Shown here: piece after piece, positions 14,061-24,190 of the stretch | Layout of the letters: each line of letters opens with the position of its first letter | Numbering within the stretch: the first letter of the stretch is position 1 | DNA from: Scylla paramamosain | Lineage: Eukaryota > Arthropoda > Malacostraca > Decapoda > Portunidae | NCBI RefSeq assembly: GCF_035594125.1 | Contig: NC_087158.1 | Coordinates: forward strand, 5,754,501 to 5,818,500 | Length of the DNA stretch: 64,000 nucleotides | Direction: 5' to 3' | Notes under the pieces: model-generated | The model's input: the letters and a program-made list of their open reading frames with translations, nothing else | Database searches by the model: none | Told to the model about the DNA's origin: nothing | Translations under genes and position numbers: made by a program

Positions 14061-14623
14061 TGTTATGTACCAAACCCTAGAATGTATGCAAAGCCACCTA
14101 TATGGGGAAATTAAACGACTTTACAATGAACCTGTCTTTTGGGTGTTTTTCAGCATGTTAGGCACCAAAACGATAAATAACATGGAAGTCACTATATGGG
14201 AATCCAAAACAAAGTTACTGAAAACGTGTCTTTTCTGTGTTTTACGTAGAAAAACGCTAAAACGGATGGAAACCAACCAATATGAAGAAATAGAATAACA
14301 TTACCTAAAAGGTATATTTTGAGTGTTTTTGATCATGTTACCTATAAAAACGCTTAAATACATGCAAAGAACCTTATCTTTAGGAAACAAAAGGACATTA
14401 CGAGAAACGAGTATTATGAGTGTTTTTACGTTCTTTAAGTACCAAAAAGCTTAAACCCACAAATAACACTCTTTATAGTGAAAAAAATAAATAAATAAAT
14501 GAAAAAATAGCATTTTTTTATTGATCTTCATAGATACCGAGATGCCAAAATTCTGGCAAAATTCAGAGAAATTATGTGAAAAAAGAAAATCAAAAAAGTT
14601 AATTTTAGCTTTTTTTTCAGACT
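14061..14623 (+). repeat. Truncated HOR unit (about half length)
   Basis: Two consecutive anchors are only about 562 bp apart. The unit passes from the 'aaggtatattttgagtgttttt' module straight into 'gatcatgttacctat' (about 14320-14345), so roughly five monomers are missing. The same half-unit is found at about 27291-27861 and 49903-50477, so it predates the block duplications. A similar one lies at 22669-23235. Confidence 0.75.
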
Positions 14624-16692
14624 GTTATGTACCAAACCCTAAAAAGTGCATGTAGAGCCACCTATATGGGGAAATTAAACGACTTTAAATGAAACCTGTC
14701 TTTTGCCTTTTTTTCAGTATGTTAGGCACCAAAACAATAAATAATATGAAAGTCACTCTGTATGGGAATCCAAAAAAAAATTACTGAAAACGTGTCTTTT
14801 CAGTGTTTTACGTAGGAAAACGCTAAAACGAATGAAAATCAACCAATATCATGAAATAGAATAATATTACAAAAAGGTATTTTTTTGTTTTTGAGCGAAA
14901 ATGGATTCAAATCTCTCTATATTTAGAAACAAAAGGACATTACGAGAAACGTTTATAATGAGTGTTTTATAGTTTCACAAGAACCACAAGGCAAAACAAG
15001 CAAAAACTCGTGTATATGGAGATGTTTCTTAGATACCAAAATGCTAAAATTCATGAAAAACAGAACAACCTTACCAAATGCGTGTATTTTGAGTGTTTTT
15101 TCACATTCTTAGTTACCAAAACCCGAAATTACATGCGAAACTAGCTTTATGTGGGAAATAAATGACATTACCAGAAAAAAAAGTGTCTGAGTGTTTTTGA
15201 GCGTGTTAGGCAATAAAGCACATAAAAGCAAGGCAATGACATTAAATGGGAATAAAACCAACATTTACCAAGAACTTGACTTTAAGTGTTTTTCACCTCC
15301 TTACATACCAAAACACTAAAATGCATGGAAAATACCCTTTATGGAAAAACAATATAACATTACGAAAAACATGAATTTTCAGTGTTTTTGATCTGTTACG
15401 TATAAAAACGCTGAAATACATGCCTAGAACACTATGTTTGGGAAACGAAAGGACATTAAGAGAAACGTGTATTATGAGTGCTTTTAAGTTCCATAAGTAC
15501 GAAAAGAGTTAAAACCCACAAATAACACTCTTTCTAGAGAAAATAAATAAATAAATAAAAATTAGGATTTTTTTTGTTATTTATCTTCATAGGTACCGAG
15601 ATGACAAAATTCTGGCAAAATTCAGGGAAATTTTGTGAAAAAATAACATTATGAAAAAAGTTAATTTTATTTATTTTTTTTTTTTCGGACTGTTACGTAC
15701 CAAACCCTAAAGTGTATGCAAAGCCACCTACATGAGAAAATTAAACGACTTTACCAGTTTTTGAGTGTTTTTCAGCAAGTTAGGCACCGAAACGATCAAT
15801 AATATGGAAATCACTCTATATGGGAATCCAAAACAAAATTACTGAAAACTTGTCTTTTTAGTGTTTTACTTAGAAAAACATTAAAACGGATGCAAACCAA
15901 CCAATATGAAGAAATAGAATAATATTACTAAAAAGTTCTATTTTGAGTGTTTTTGAGCTTGTTACCTACAGAAAACGCGAGAGTTGCAAAGCACTCTATA
16001 TTGGGAAAGAAAAGGACATTACGAGAAACAGGTATAATGAGTGTTTTATAGTTTAACAAGAACCACAAGGCAAAACACGCAAAAACTCTTGTATATGGAG
16101 ATGTTTCTTAGATACCAAAATGCTGAAATTCATAAATAACACTCTTAATTGAGAAACAGAACAACCTTACCAAGTGGGTGTGTTTTGAATCTTTTTAACA
16201 TTCTTACTTACCAATACCCCAAATTGCATGCGAAACTAGCTTCATGTGTGAAAAAAAAATATTACCAAAAAAGTGTCTTTTGAGTTTTTTTTTGAGCGTG
16301 TTAGGCAATAAAGCACTAAAAAGCAGGGCAATCACATTACAGGGGAATAAAACCAACTTTTACCAATAACTTGCCTTTAAGTGTTTTTAAGCTCCTTACA
16401 TATGAAAACGCGAAAACGCATACAAAACAAGTATTTTGAGTCTTTTGTAAGATTGTTATGTAAAAAAACGCCTAAATGAATCGGAAATACTCTATATGTT
16501 AAAAATTAAGACATTACGAGAAACGTGTATTATGAGTGTTTTTTTTTTTTATTTTCTTGGTATCAAAAGGGTAAAACGCATGGAAAACCCTATATGAAGA
16601 AAGAGAAAAATAGTGCCAAAAAAAAAACGTGCCTTTTGAGTGTTGTGACATTGTTAGTTACCAAAAAGCCAAAATTCATGCAAAGACCCATA

Positions 16693-16700
16693 TACTCGTA
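16693..16700 (+). other. Putative transposon footprint TACTCGTA
   Basis: The sequence reads 'cccatata-CTCGTA-tagat'. The paralogous block near 29946 reads 'cccatatatagat', which is the empty site. Confidence 0.7.
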
Positions 16701-17011
16701 TAGATATATGAAACGACTTTAAAAACGTATGAAAATAACATATATAGAGAAACAGAATACATTAACCAAAACCTTTATTTTGTGTTTTTTTTTTTTTTTG
16801 AGCTTATTATGTACAAAATCGCCTGTCATCAAACAAATATCCCTGCATATGGAAATAAAAAAGGACATTACGAGAAACGTTTGTTATGTGTTTTTTTTTT
16901 ATTACTTTCTTAAGTACCAAATCAGTACTTTAATAGTGCTCTGAAGAAAAAGAACAAACTTACCAAAAACGGGTATTTTTTTACATTGAAAATTACCAAA
17001 ACGCCAACATG

Positions 17012-17019
17012 TACGAGTA
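17012..17019 (+). other. Putative transposon footprint TACGAGTA
   Basis: The sequence reads 'caacatgta-CGAGTA-tgtaaag'. The paralogous site near 52870 reads 'caacatgtatgtaaag' exactly, and the one near 30495 reads 'caacatgcatgtaaag'. The insertion is therefore specific to block A. Confidence 0.72.
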
Positions 17020-17972
17020 TGTAAAGCAACCTATATGAAGAAACCAAAGGAAATCACTAGAAACTTGTCTTTTGTTATTTTTTGAGCGTGTTAGGCACCA
17101 AATCAGTAAGAAAAAACGAAATCACCCCATAGGGGAATACAAAACAACTTTACTAAAACGTGTCTTTAGAGTGTTTTTTTTTAGGTTCTTACGAACTAAA
17201 ATGTCAAAATACATGCAAACACCCTGTTAGGTACCAAAGCACCTAAAACAGCCTATATGAGGAAACGAAAGGGTATGACAAAAAACGTGTATTATGATTT
17301 TTTTTGTTTAGCTTCTTAGGTACCAAAACGCAAAAATGGAGAAAAAAAAAAAACATTACCAAAATCGTGTAATTTGAGTGTTTTTCACATTGTCAGGTAG
17401 TAAAACACCATAATGCATGGTCGCTATACGAGAAAATTAAACAACAATGTAAGAAATGTGTTTTTATGTGTTTTTCAGCGTGTTAGGCACGAAAACGCTA
17501 AATAGCATGGAAAGCACCTTATATAGAAATGCAAAATAATAAGCATGTCTTTTAAGTGTTTTAAACTTTTTACGTTCCAAAACGCTAGAACACGTGCAAC
17601 AAACATGAATAATATTACCAAATAGAAAAAAAACCTTACCAAAAACGTTTATTTTCAGTTTTTTTTAGCCTGTTACGTATATCTTAAAAATGCATGTAAA
17701 GCACCCTGTATGAGGAAACGATAGGACATTACGAGAAACGTGCATTATCAGAGTTTTGAGTCTCTTAGGTACCAAACACTAAACCGCCTGAATGAAAATT
17801 AAATATATTCTATATCTCTTAATAGAGAAACAGAACATCACCAAAAACATATTTTTGAGTGTTTTCTTTTTTTTTTTCCTTTTTATGTACCAAAACGTCA
17901 GAATACATACGAAGCATCCTATATGGGGAAATGGAAAGACGTTTGGAGAAACAAGTTTTATTTGTGTTTTTG

Positions 17973-17998
17973 AGCTTCCTAAGTAAGCTTCCTAAGTA
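17973..17998 (+). repeat. 13-bp tandem duplication
   Basis: 'agcttcctaagta' is present twice in direct succession. Block B at about 31454-31480 has the same duplication with one extra g, so it predates the A/B duplication. It is a useful small orthology marker. Confidence 0.8.
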
Positions 17999-19156
17999 CC
18001 AAAACACTAAAAAGAATGAATAGCACCCTATATAGAGAAAAAGAACAACATTACCTAAAATCTTTATTTTGATCGTTTTTTACATTATGTAGCAAAACAT
18101 CATAATGCATGCAGATCCCTATGTGAAGAAGCAAAACGATATTACAGAAAACGTGTCTTTTGAGTGTTTACTTGAGTGTTAGGAATCAAAATGCTAAAAA
18201 GCATTGAAAGCACCCTATTTGGCAATATAAAATAACATTACCAAGAAAGTATCTTTATAGTGTTTTTCACCTTCTTACATCCGAAATCGCTGAAAAGCAT
18301 GCAAAACAAACTTTAAGGAGAAACAAATTAACATTACCAAAAACTTGTATTTTGATTGTTTTTGTGCTTGTTAAGTATAAAAGTGCCAAATTACACGCAA
18401 AGCATCTTACATGGAGAAAAGAAAGGACATTACGAGAAAAGTGTATTATGAGAGATTTTGAGCTTTTTAGGTACCCAGTCTCAAAAACACACGATTAGAA
18501 CTTTATGTGGAAAAATAACTCTACCGAAAACTTTTACTTAATCTTTTTTTTCATATTGGTAAGTACCAAAAGACAAAATGCATCGGAAGCCCCCTTTATC
18601 GGGAAACGAAACGATATTATCATCAACGTGTCTTTTGAGTGTTTTTCAACGTATTAGACACGAAAACGCTGAAAAGCATGGAAAGCGCTCCATAAAGGAA
18701 TACAAAATAACATTACTAAAAACATGTTTTAAAGGTTCTTATGTACAGAAACGCTAAAACTCAAGCAAAACACCCTTTATAGAGAAGCGAAATAAATATT
18801 TCGTTGATAAATTACATTCGGGACCGTTAGGGGATATCCCTTACAGAAGAATAAGATCGCAGAAGAATGATCCTAAATGGATGACTGAGGTTAAAACATT
18901 ACATAGGGCGAAAGAGAAGTATATATGAGATTAAAGACAGGGGAAGTGGTTTTAAGGCCATGATACAATGAATTAGAAAAGTCAGGAGTTTAACAAGGAA
19001 AGCTAAAAATAGTTATGAATTAAAGGTAGCCAGCAAAGCGAAGATGGACCCCAAGGGATTTTATCAGGCATATAAGACGAAGAATACAGAAGCAATATTT
19101 CCTCAAAGACAGCAGAATGGGACCTGCTTAGTTGTTGGGAGGAAATTAGTAAAATT

Positions 19157-19372
19157 GTGAAAGAGTATTTTTTAACTGCCTTTGTCCAGGAAAACATGCA
19201 GGATTTGCCGAATAGTGACAAGATATGTAGAGTAGAAGAAAATGAGAAGCTGACAGATATTACCATAACGAAAGAGAGAGTGGAACATGAGATAGATAAG
19301 CTGAAAAGTTTAAGTCACCAGGACCAGATGAAATATATTCCAGAGTATTTAAGGAATAGAAAAAGGTTATAA
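19157..19372 (+). pseudogene. Retroelement linker and start of RT, broken (copy 1)
   Basis: The frame encodes the acidic/lysine-rich stretch before the RT domain, including 'ENEKLTDITITKERVEHEIDKLKS'-type residues near positions 19235-19310. Immediately afterwards the conserved SPGPDE motif (19315-19332) is in a different frame, so the last 20 or so residues of this open frame are out of register. In the SPGPDE frame there are stops at 19357, 19408 and 19432. Copy 2 carries the same frameshift and the same three stops. Confidence 0.75.
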
Positions 19373-19581
19373 GTAAATTGCTAGTTTCTGTCCTTAGGAA
19401 ATCACTTTAGTCATGTGAGGTATGGGTAATGTAGAGGCAGGCAAATATAGTACCTACCTTTAAGAAAGGAGAAAAAAAAATAACGTCTAATTATAGACCT
19501 GTCAGCTTAACTTTTGTTGAATGTAAAATAATGGAGTCAATAATAGTGAAGAACATTTAAGAGCATTTAGAGAAACATAAC

Positions 19582-19845
19582 TTGATAAATCAGTTACAAA
19601 ATGGCTTCACGAAGGGGGAGTCTTACCTGACAAACTTGGTAAGTTTATACAGTAAGGTTTACCAGGCGGAAGATAATGGTGATAGTTATGGCATCCTATA
19701 TCAGGATTTTAGTAAAGCGTTTGACAAGGTACACCAACAGAGGCTACTGAGAAAGGTTAGGGCGCACGAGAGAGATGAGGTGTTTAGATTGGATATGGTC
19801 ATGGCTAAGCGGCAGGCGACAGAGTGTTGTAATAAACGGCTCTAA
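19582..19845 (+). pseudogene. Reverse transcriptase fingers/palm fragment with motif A (copy 1)
   Basis: The fragment contains NGFTKGESYLTNL followed by LYQDFSKAFDKV (about 19696-19731), which is RT motif A with its catalytic aspartate kept. A stop at 19558-19560 lies just upstream, where arginine or another residue is expected in 'KNIxEHLE'. After 'RAHERDEV' the frame slips and the continuation is read from the next fragment. Compared with copy 2, the histidine of the QHGF motif has become asparagine here, and 'SHQRLL' has become 'HQQRLL'. Confidence 0.82.
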
Positions 19846-20170
19846 ATCCGAGTGGGGTCAAGTAATTATTGGGGTAACAAAGGGATTATTAGTATTAGGG
19901 CTGATGTTGTTTGTATTATATGTCAATGACTTGGATAGTGGAATTAGTAGTGTTGTTAGTAAATTTGCGTATGACACGAGAATATGTAGATTAATTAGGT
20001 CAGAATCGCATACCATCGCCTTGCAGGCAGATTTGGATAGGATGAACGAATGGACAGACAGATGGCAAATGCAGTTTAATATAAACAAATGCAAAGCACT
20101 TAGCGTAAGTAGAAGAAACCCACACAGTAGTTACACAATGAACAACAAAGTTCTGGTAGGTTCAGGGTAA
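19775..20170 (+). pseudogene. Reverse transcriptase palm fragment, motifs B and C (copy 1)
   Basis: The frame continues with LDWIWSWLSGRRQSVVINGSK. It then shows motif B as GVTKGLLVLG, where the family normally has PQG. Motif C is FAYD (19964-19975), where FADD is expected, so one of the two catalytic aspartates is replaced by tyrosine. The motif D/E region (NEWTDRWQMQFNINKCKALS) is well preserved. Copy 2 has the same tyrosine. The enzyme could not have been active. Confidence 0.85.
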
Positions 20171-20314
20171 GAAAAAGATTTGAGATTTAAAGTTAGCTCT
20201 GAACTCCGTCTAAGAAAGCAATGCAAAGATGCCAGAAACAAAGTAAATAGGGTATTATGATTCATTTTCAGGAATGCTAAAAAAAGAACACCCGAAATAA
20301 TATTAAAGTTACAT

Positions 20315-20668
20315 TTGGCGCTAGTCAGACTTCATCTAGACTACGCTGTCCAATTCTGGTCACCACATCACAGGAAGGATAAAGGTCTATTAGAATTAGT
20401 ACAAAGGAGAATGACTAAAAGGATACAGGGGATGAGGAGTATTCCTTACGAAGCGATATTCAAGCTGTTAAATTTACATTCTTTAAAGAGAAACGGAGAA
20501 AAGAAAAACGGGTTCAAGCCTGAAAACTTGATGTTCAAAAAGGAGACTGGAAGGAATTCGTTCTCAAATAGAGTAGTAGATGATTGGAACGGACGTATTA
20601 ATCAAGTTGTTACTGCTGAGGCATTTGGGAACTGTAAGAAAAAATTACACATTTATGGATGGGGATGA
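20315..20668 (+). pseudogene. Retroelement C-terminal region, internally deleted (copy 1)
   Basis: The fragment encodes LVRLHLDYAVQFWSPHHRKD, MTKRIQGMRSIPYEA and LLNLHSL, the usual region after the RT thumb in CR1/jockey-like ORF2 proteins. After LNLHSLKR (about 20490) it jumps to the 'KNGFKPENLMFKKETGRNSF' part, missing roughly 100 bp that copies 2 and 3 keep. It ends near VVDDWNGRINQVV..AEAFGNCKKKLHIYGWG. Confidence 0.82.
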
Positions 20669-20760
20669 TAGGTGGAAATAGGTAAGCATATTTCATACAA
20701 GTACTGCTACGTGTAGGCCTGATGCCTTTTTGCAGATTTACTTATTTCTTATGTTCTTAT

Positions 20761-23700
20761 TACCAAAAGCGAGTATTTTCAGTGTTTTTTCAGCTATTAC
20801 GTGAAAAAAAATGCCAAAATGCATGCAAAGCACCCCATATGAGAAAAAAAAGGGACATTACGAGATACGTGCATTATGAGAGTTTTTGAGATTCTTAGAT
20901 ACCAAAACGCTAAAACTCTTGAATAACACTCTTAATTGAGAAACAGAACAACCTTATCAAATGCGTGTATTTTGAGTGTTTTTCACATTCTTGGTTACCA
21001 AAACCACAAATTTCATGCGAAAATAGCTTTATATGGGAAAAAAAATGACATTACCATAAAAGTGTCTTTTGAGTGTTTTTGAGCGTGTAAGGCAATAAAG
21101 CACTAAAAAGAAGGGCAATTACATTACATGTAAATAAAACCAACTTTAGCAAGAACTTGCCTTTAAGTGTTTTTGAGCTCCTTACATACCAAAACACTAA
21201 AACGCATGTAAAACATCCTTTATGGAGAAACAGAAAAAACATTACCAAAAACATGTATTTTGAGTGTTTTTGGTCACGTTACCTATAAAAATGCTTAAAT
21301 ACATGCAAAGAACCCTATGTTTGGGAAAAAAAAGGACATTACGAGAAACGTGTATTATGGGTGTTTTTAAGTTCCTTAAGTACAAAAAAGCTAAAACCCA
21401 TAAATAACACTGTTTATAAAGAAACAAAAAAAAAGTAAAATAAAGAAAAAATGCCAATTTTTTTTTTTCATAGGTACCGAGATGCCAAAAATTCTATAAA
21501 AATTCAGTGAAATTATGTGAAAAAAGAACATTATCGAAAAAGTTAATTTTAGCTTTTTTTTTCGGACTGTTATGTACCAAACCCTAAAGTGCATGCAAAG
21601 CCATCTATATGAGGAAATTAAACGTGTTTCCAAGAAAACTGTCTTTTCAGTGTTTTTTCAGCATGTTAGGCACCAAAACGATAAATAATATGGAAGTCTC
21701 TCTATATGGGAATGTAAAAGAAAATTACTGAAAACGTGTCTTTTCAGTGTTTTACGTAGAAAAACGCTAAAACGGATGCAAACCAAACAATATCAAGAAA
21801 TAGAAAAACATTACCAAAAAGTATATTTTGAGTGTTTTTGAGCTTGTTACCTACAAAAAACACGAAAATGGATGTTAAGCACTCTATATTTGGCAACAAA
21901 AAGGATATTACGAGAAACGTGTATAATGAGTGTTTTATAGTTTCACAAGAACCATAAGGCAAAAAACTCGTGTGTATGGAGAAGTTTCTTATATACCAAA
22001 GTGTTGAAACTCATGAATACCACTCTTAATTGAGAAACAACCTTACTATATGCGTGTATTTTGAGTGTTTTTCACATTCTTAGTTACCAAAACCGAAAAT
22101 TGCATGCGAAACTAACTTTATTTGGGAAAAAAATGACATTACCAGAAAAGTGTCTTTTGAGTGTTTTTGAGCGTGTTAGGCAATAAAGCACTAAAAAGCA
22201 GGGCAATCACATTACATGGGAATAAAACCAAATTTTACCAAGAACTTGACTTTAAGTGTTTTTGATCTCCTTACATACCAAAACACTAAAACGCATGGAA
22301 AACACCCTTTATGGAGAAACTGAATAACATTACAAAAACATATATTTTGTGTATTTTTCAACATGTTATCTATAAAAACGCTTAAATACCTGTAAAGAAC
22401 CTTATGTTTGGGAAAGTAAAGGACATTACGAGAAACGTGTATTATGAGTGTTTTTAAGTTCCCTAAGTACCCAAAAGCTAAAACCCACAAATAACACTCT
22501 TTATTTAGAAAAAAAAAGATAAAAAATAAATAATTAAAAATATAGGATTTTTTTTTTTTTATTCGTCTTCATAGGTACCGAGATGCTAAAATTCTGGCAA
22601 AATTCAGGGCAATTATGTGATAAAAGAACATTATCCAAAAAGTTAATTTTACCTTTTTTTTTTCGGACTGTTATATACGAAACCCTAAAGTGCATGCAAA
22701 GCCATCTACATAGGAAAATTAAACGACTTTACCAGAAACCTGTCTTTTGAGTATTTTTCAGCATGTTAAGCAACAAAACGATAAATAATATGGAAATCAA
22801 TCAATATAGGAATACATAACAAAATTAATGAAAACGTGTCTTTTCAGTGTTTTACGTAGAAAAACGCTAAAAAGGATGCAAACTAACCAATATGAACAAA
22901 TAGAATAACATTACCAAAAATATGTATTTTCAGTGTTTTGATCATGTTACTTATAAAAACGCTTAAATACATGCAAAGAACCCTAAGTTTAGGAAAGGAA
23001 ATGACATTAAGAGAAACGTGTATTATGAGTGTTTTAAGTTTTAAGTTTAAGTACCAAAAAGTTAAAACCCAAAAATAGCACTCTTTATAGAGGAAAAATA
23101 AATAAATAAATAATAGAATTTTTTATTATTAATTTTCATAGGTACGAAGGTGCCAAAATTCTGGCAAAAATTCAGGGAAATTATATGAAAAAAGAACATC
23201 ATGAAAAAAGTTAATTTTAGCTTTTTTTTCGGACTGTTATGTACCAAACCCTAAAGTGCATTCAAAGCCACCTATATGGGGAAATTAAACGAGTTTACCA
23301 GAAGCCTGTCTTCTGAGTGTTTTTCAGCATGTTAGGCACCAAAACGATAAATAATATGGAAGTATCTCTATATGGGAATCCAAAACAAACTTACTGAAAA
23401 CGTTTTTTTTTTTATTGTTTAACGTAGAAAAACGCTAAAACGGATGCAAACCAACCAATATGAAGAAATAGAATAACATTACCAAAAAGGTATATTTTGA
23501 GTGTTTTGAGCTTGTTATCTACAGAAAACGCGAAAATGGATGGAAAGCACTCTATATTGGGAAACAAAAGGACATTACGAGAAACGTGTATAATGAGTGT
23601 TTTATAGTTTCACAAGAACCACAAGGGAAAACACGCAAAAACTCGTGTATATGGAGAAGTTTCTTAGATACCAAAATGCTGAAACTCAGGAATAACACTC

Positions 23701-24004
23701 TTAATTGAGAAACAGAACAACCTTACCAAATGCGTGTATTTTGAGTGCTTTTCATATTCTTAGTTACCAAAACCTCAAATTGCATGCAAAACTAGCTTTA
23801 TGTGGAAAAAAATGACATTACCAGAAAAGTGCCTTTTGAGTGTTTTTGATCGTGATAGGTAATAAAGCACTAAAAACATGGCAAACACATTACATGGGAA
23901 TAAAACCAACTTTTACCGAGAACTTGCCTTTAAGTGTTTTAAGGCTCTTCACATACCAAAACGCTAAAACGCATGCAAAACGCCCTTTATTGAGAAACAG
24001 AAAA
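20761..24004 (+). repeat. HOR units right of retroelement copy 1
   Basis: About three units of the 1.1-kb type follow, with anchors at about 21568, 22669 and 23235; the last two are only about 566 bp apart. The stretch starts with the second half of the monomer interrupted by the retroelement ('taccaaaagcgagtatttt'). No gene is seen. Confidence 0.8.
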
Positions 24005-24190
24005 ACCTTACCAAAAACGTGTGCTTTGAGTGTTTTCCAGCTTGTTATATTTAAAATTTTCAAAATATATGTAAAGGACCCTATTTCGGGTAACGAAACG
24101 ACATTCCCGGAAACATGTTGTTTTATTAATTTTAAGCATAGTAGGCACCTAACGCTAGAAAAAAAAAAAAAAGATATTGAAAATACTCTA
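24005..24190 (+). repeat. Short diverged satellite piece ending at a duplication junction
   Basis: From the 'acgtgtgctttgagtgttttccagcttg' region onward the sequence matches about 54945-55105, which is the start of the old right flank, and not an HOR unit. It stops abruptly at about 24190 and becomes an HOR unit ('aacactctttgtttag') of the subtype seen near 8660 and 45590. Confidence 0.72.

Larger units (their letters stand above)
1781..16420 (+). repeat. Higher-order satellite array A (about 1.1-kb units)
   Basis: Forward monomers are organised into a longer repeat of about 11 monomers. The landmark 'tgttatgtaccaaa' recurs at about 2011, 3331, 4438, 5502, 6622, 7715, 8811, 9723, 10829, 11949, 13020, 14061, 14623 and 15691, mostly 1.04-1.12 kb apart. 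Each unit has the same order: an A-rich then T-rich block, 'ggtaccgagatgccaaaattctgg', 'gttatgtaccaaaccc', 'cagcatgttaggcacc', 'ttttacgtagaaaaacgc', 'gagcttgttacctac', 'cacaagaaccacaagg', 'cacattcttagttacc', 'gagcgtgttaggcaat', 'gagctccttacatacc' and 'gatcatgttacctat'. Several unit subtypes can be told apart. No gene is visible. Confidence 0.88.
16421..18795 (+). repeat. Diverged monomeric satellite left of retroelement copy 1
   Basis: After about 16420 the 1.1-kb landmarks stop. Monomers of the same family continue, with individual variants such as 'gagcgtgttaggcacc', 'cttttaggtacc' and 'cacattgtcaggtag'. The stretch is nearly colinear with about 29691-32275 and with 52301-53197. No gene is seen. 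Confidence 0.78.
18796..20760 (+). mobile_element. Non-LTR retrotransposon remnant, copy 1 (CR1/L2/jockey-like)
   Basis: GC-richer sequence interrupts a satellite monomer. The left flank ends '..gaagcgaaataa' and the right flank resumes 'taccaaaagcg', which together rebuild the usual 'aataacattaccaaaaacg'. The element is 5' truncated: it starts in the linker before the reverse transcriptase, and neither ORF1 nor the endonuclease is visible. The order is linker (about 18840-19300), RT fingers and palm (about 19315-20100), and C-terminal region (about 20315-20668). A short 3' UTR follows and ends in 'ttcttatgttcttat', part of an 8-bp tandem tail of the kind typical of CR1-like elements. It is dead, with several stops and frameshifts. 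Confidence 0.88.

Noticed and set aside
14400..14420. Other CGAGTA or CTCGTA strings (about 3741, 4805, 14407, 20770, 27640, 39786, 50266)
   Set aside because: Compared with paralogous units these are single-base substitutions of 'cgtgta' or 'cgtgtatt' with no length change, so they are not footprints.
1781..16420. Regular direct repeats suggestive of CRISPR
   Set aside because: The intervals are themselves homologous repeat sequence, not unique spacers. The genome is eukaryotic in character and no cas-like gene is present.
18796..20760. Virus or LTR retroelement origin of the RT sequence
   Set aside because: There are no LTRs, protease, integrase or envelope. The motif style (SPGPDE, SNYRPVSLT, DFSKAFD, C-terminal FWSP) and the 8-bp 3' tail are those of non-LTR elements.
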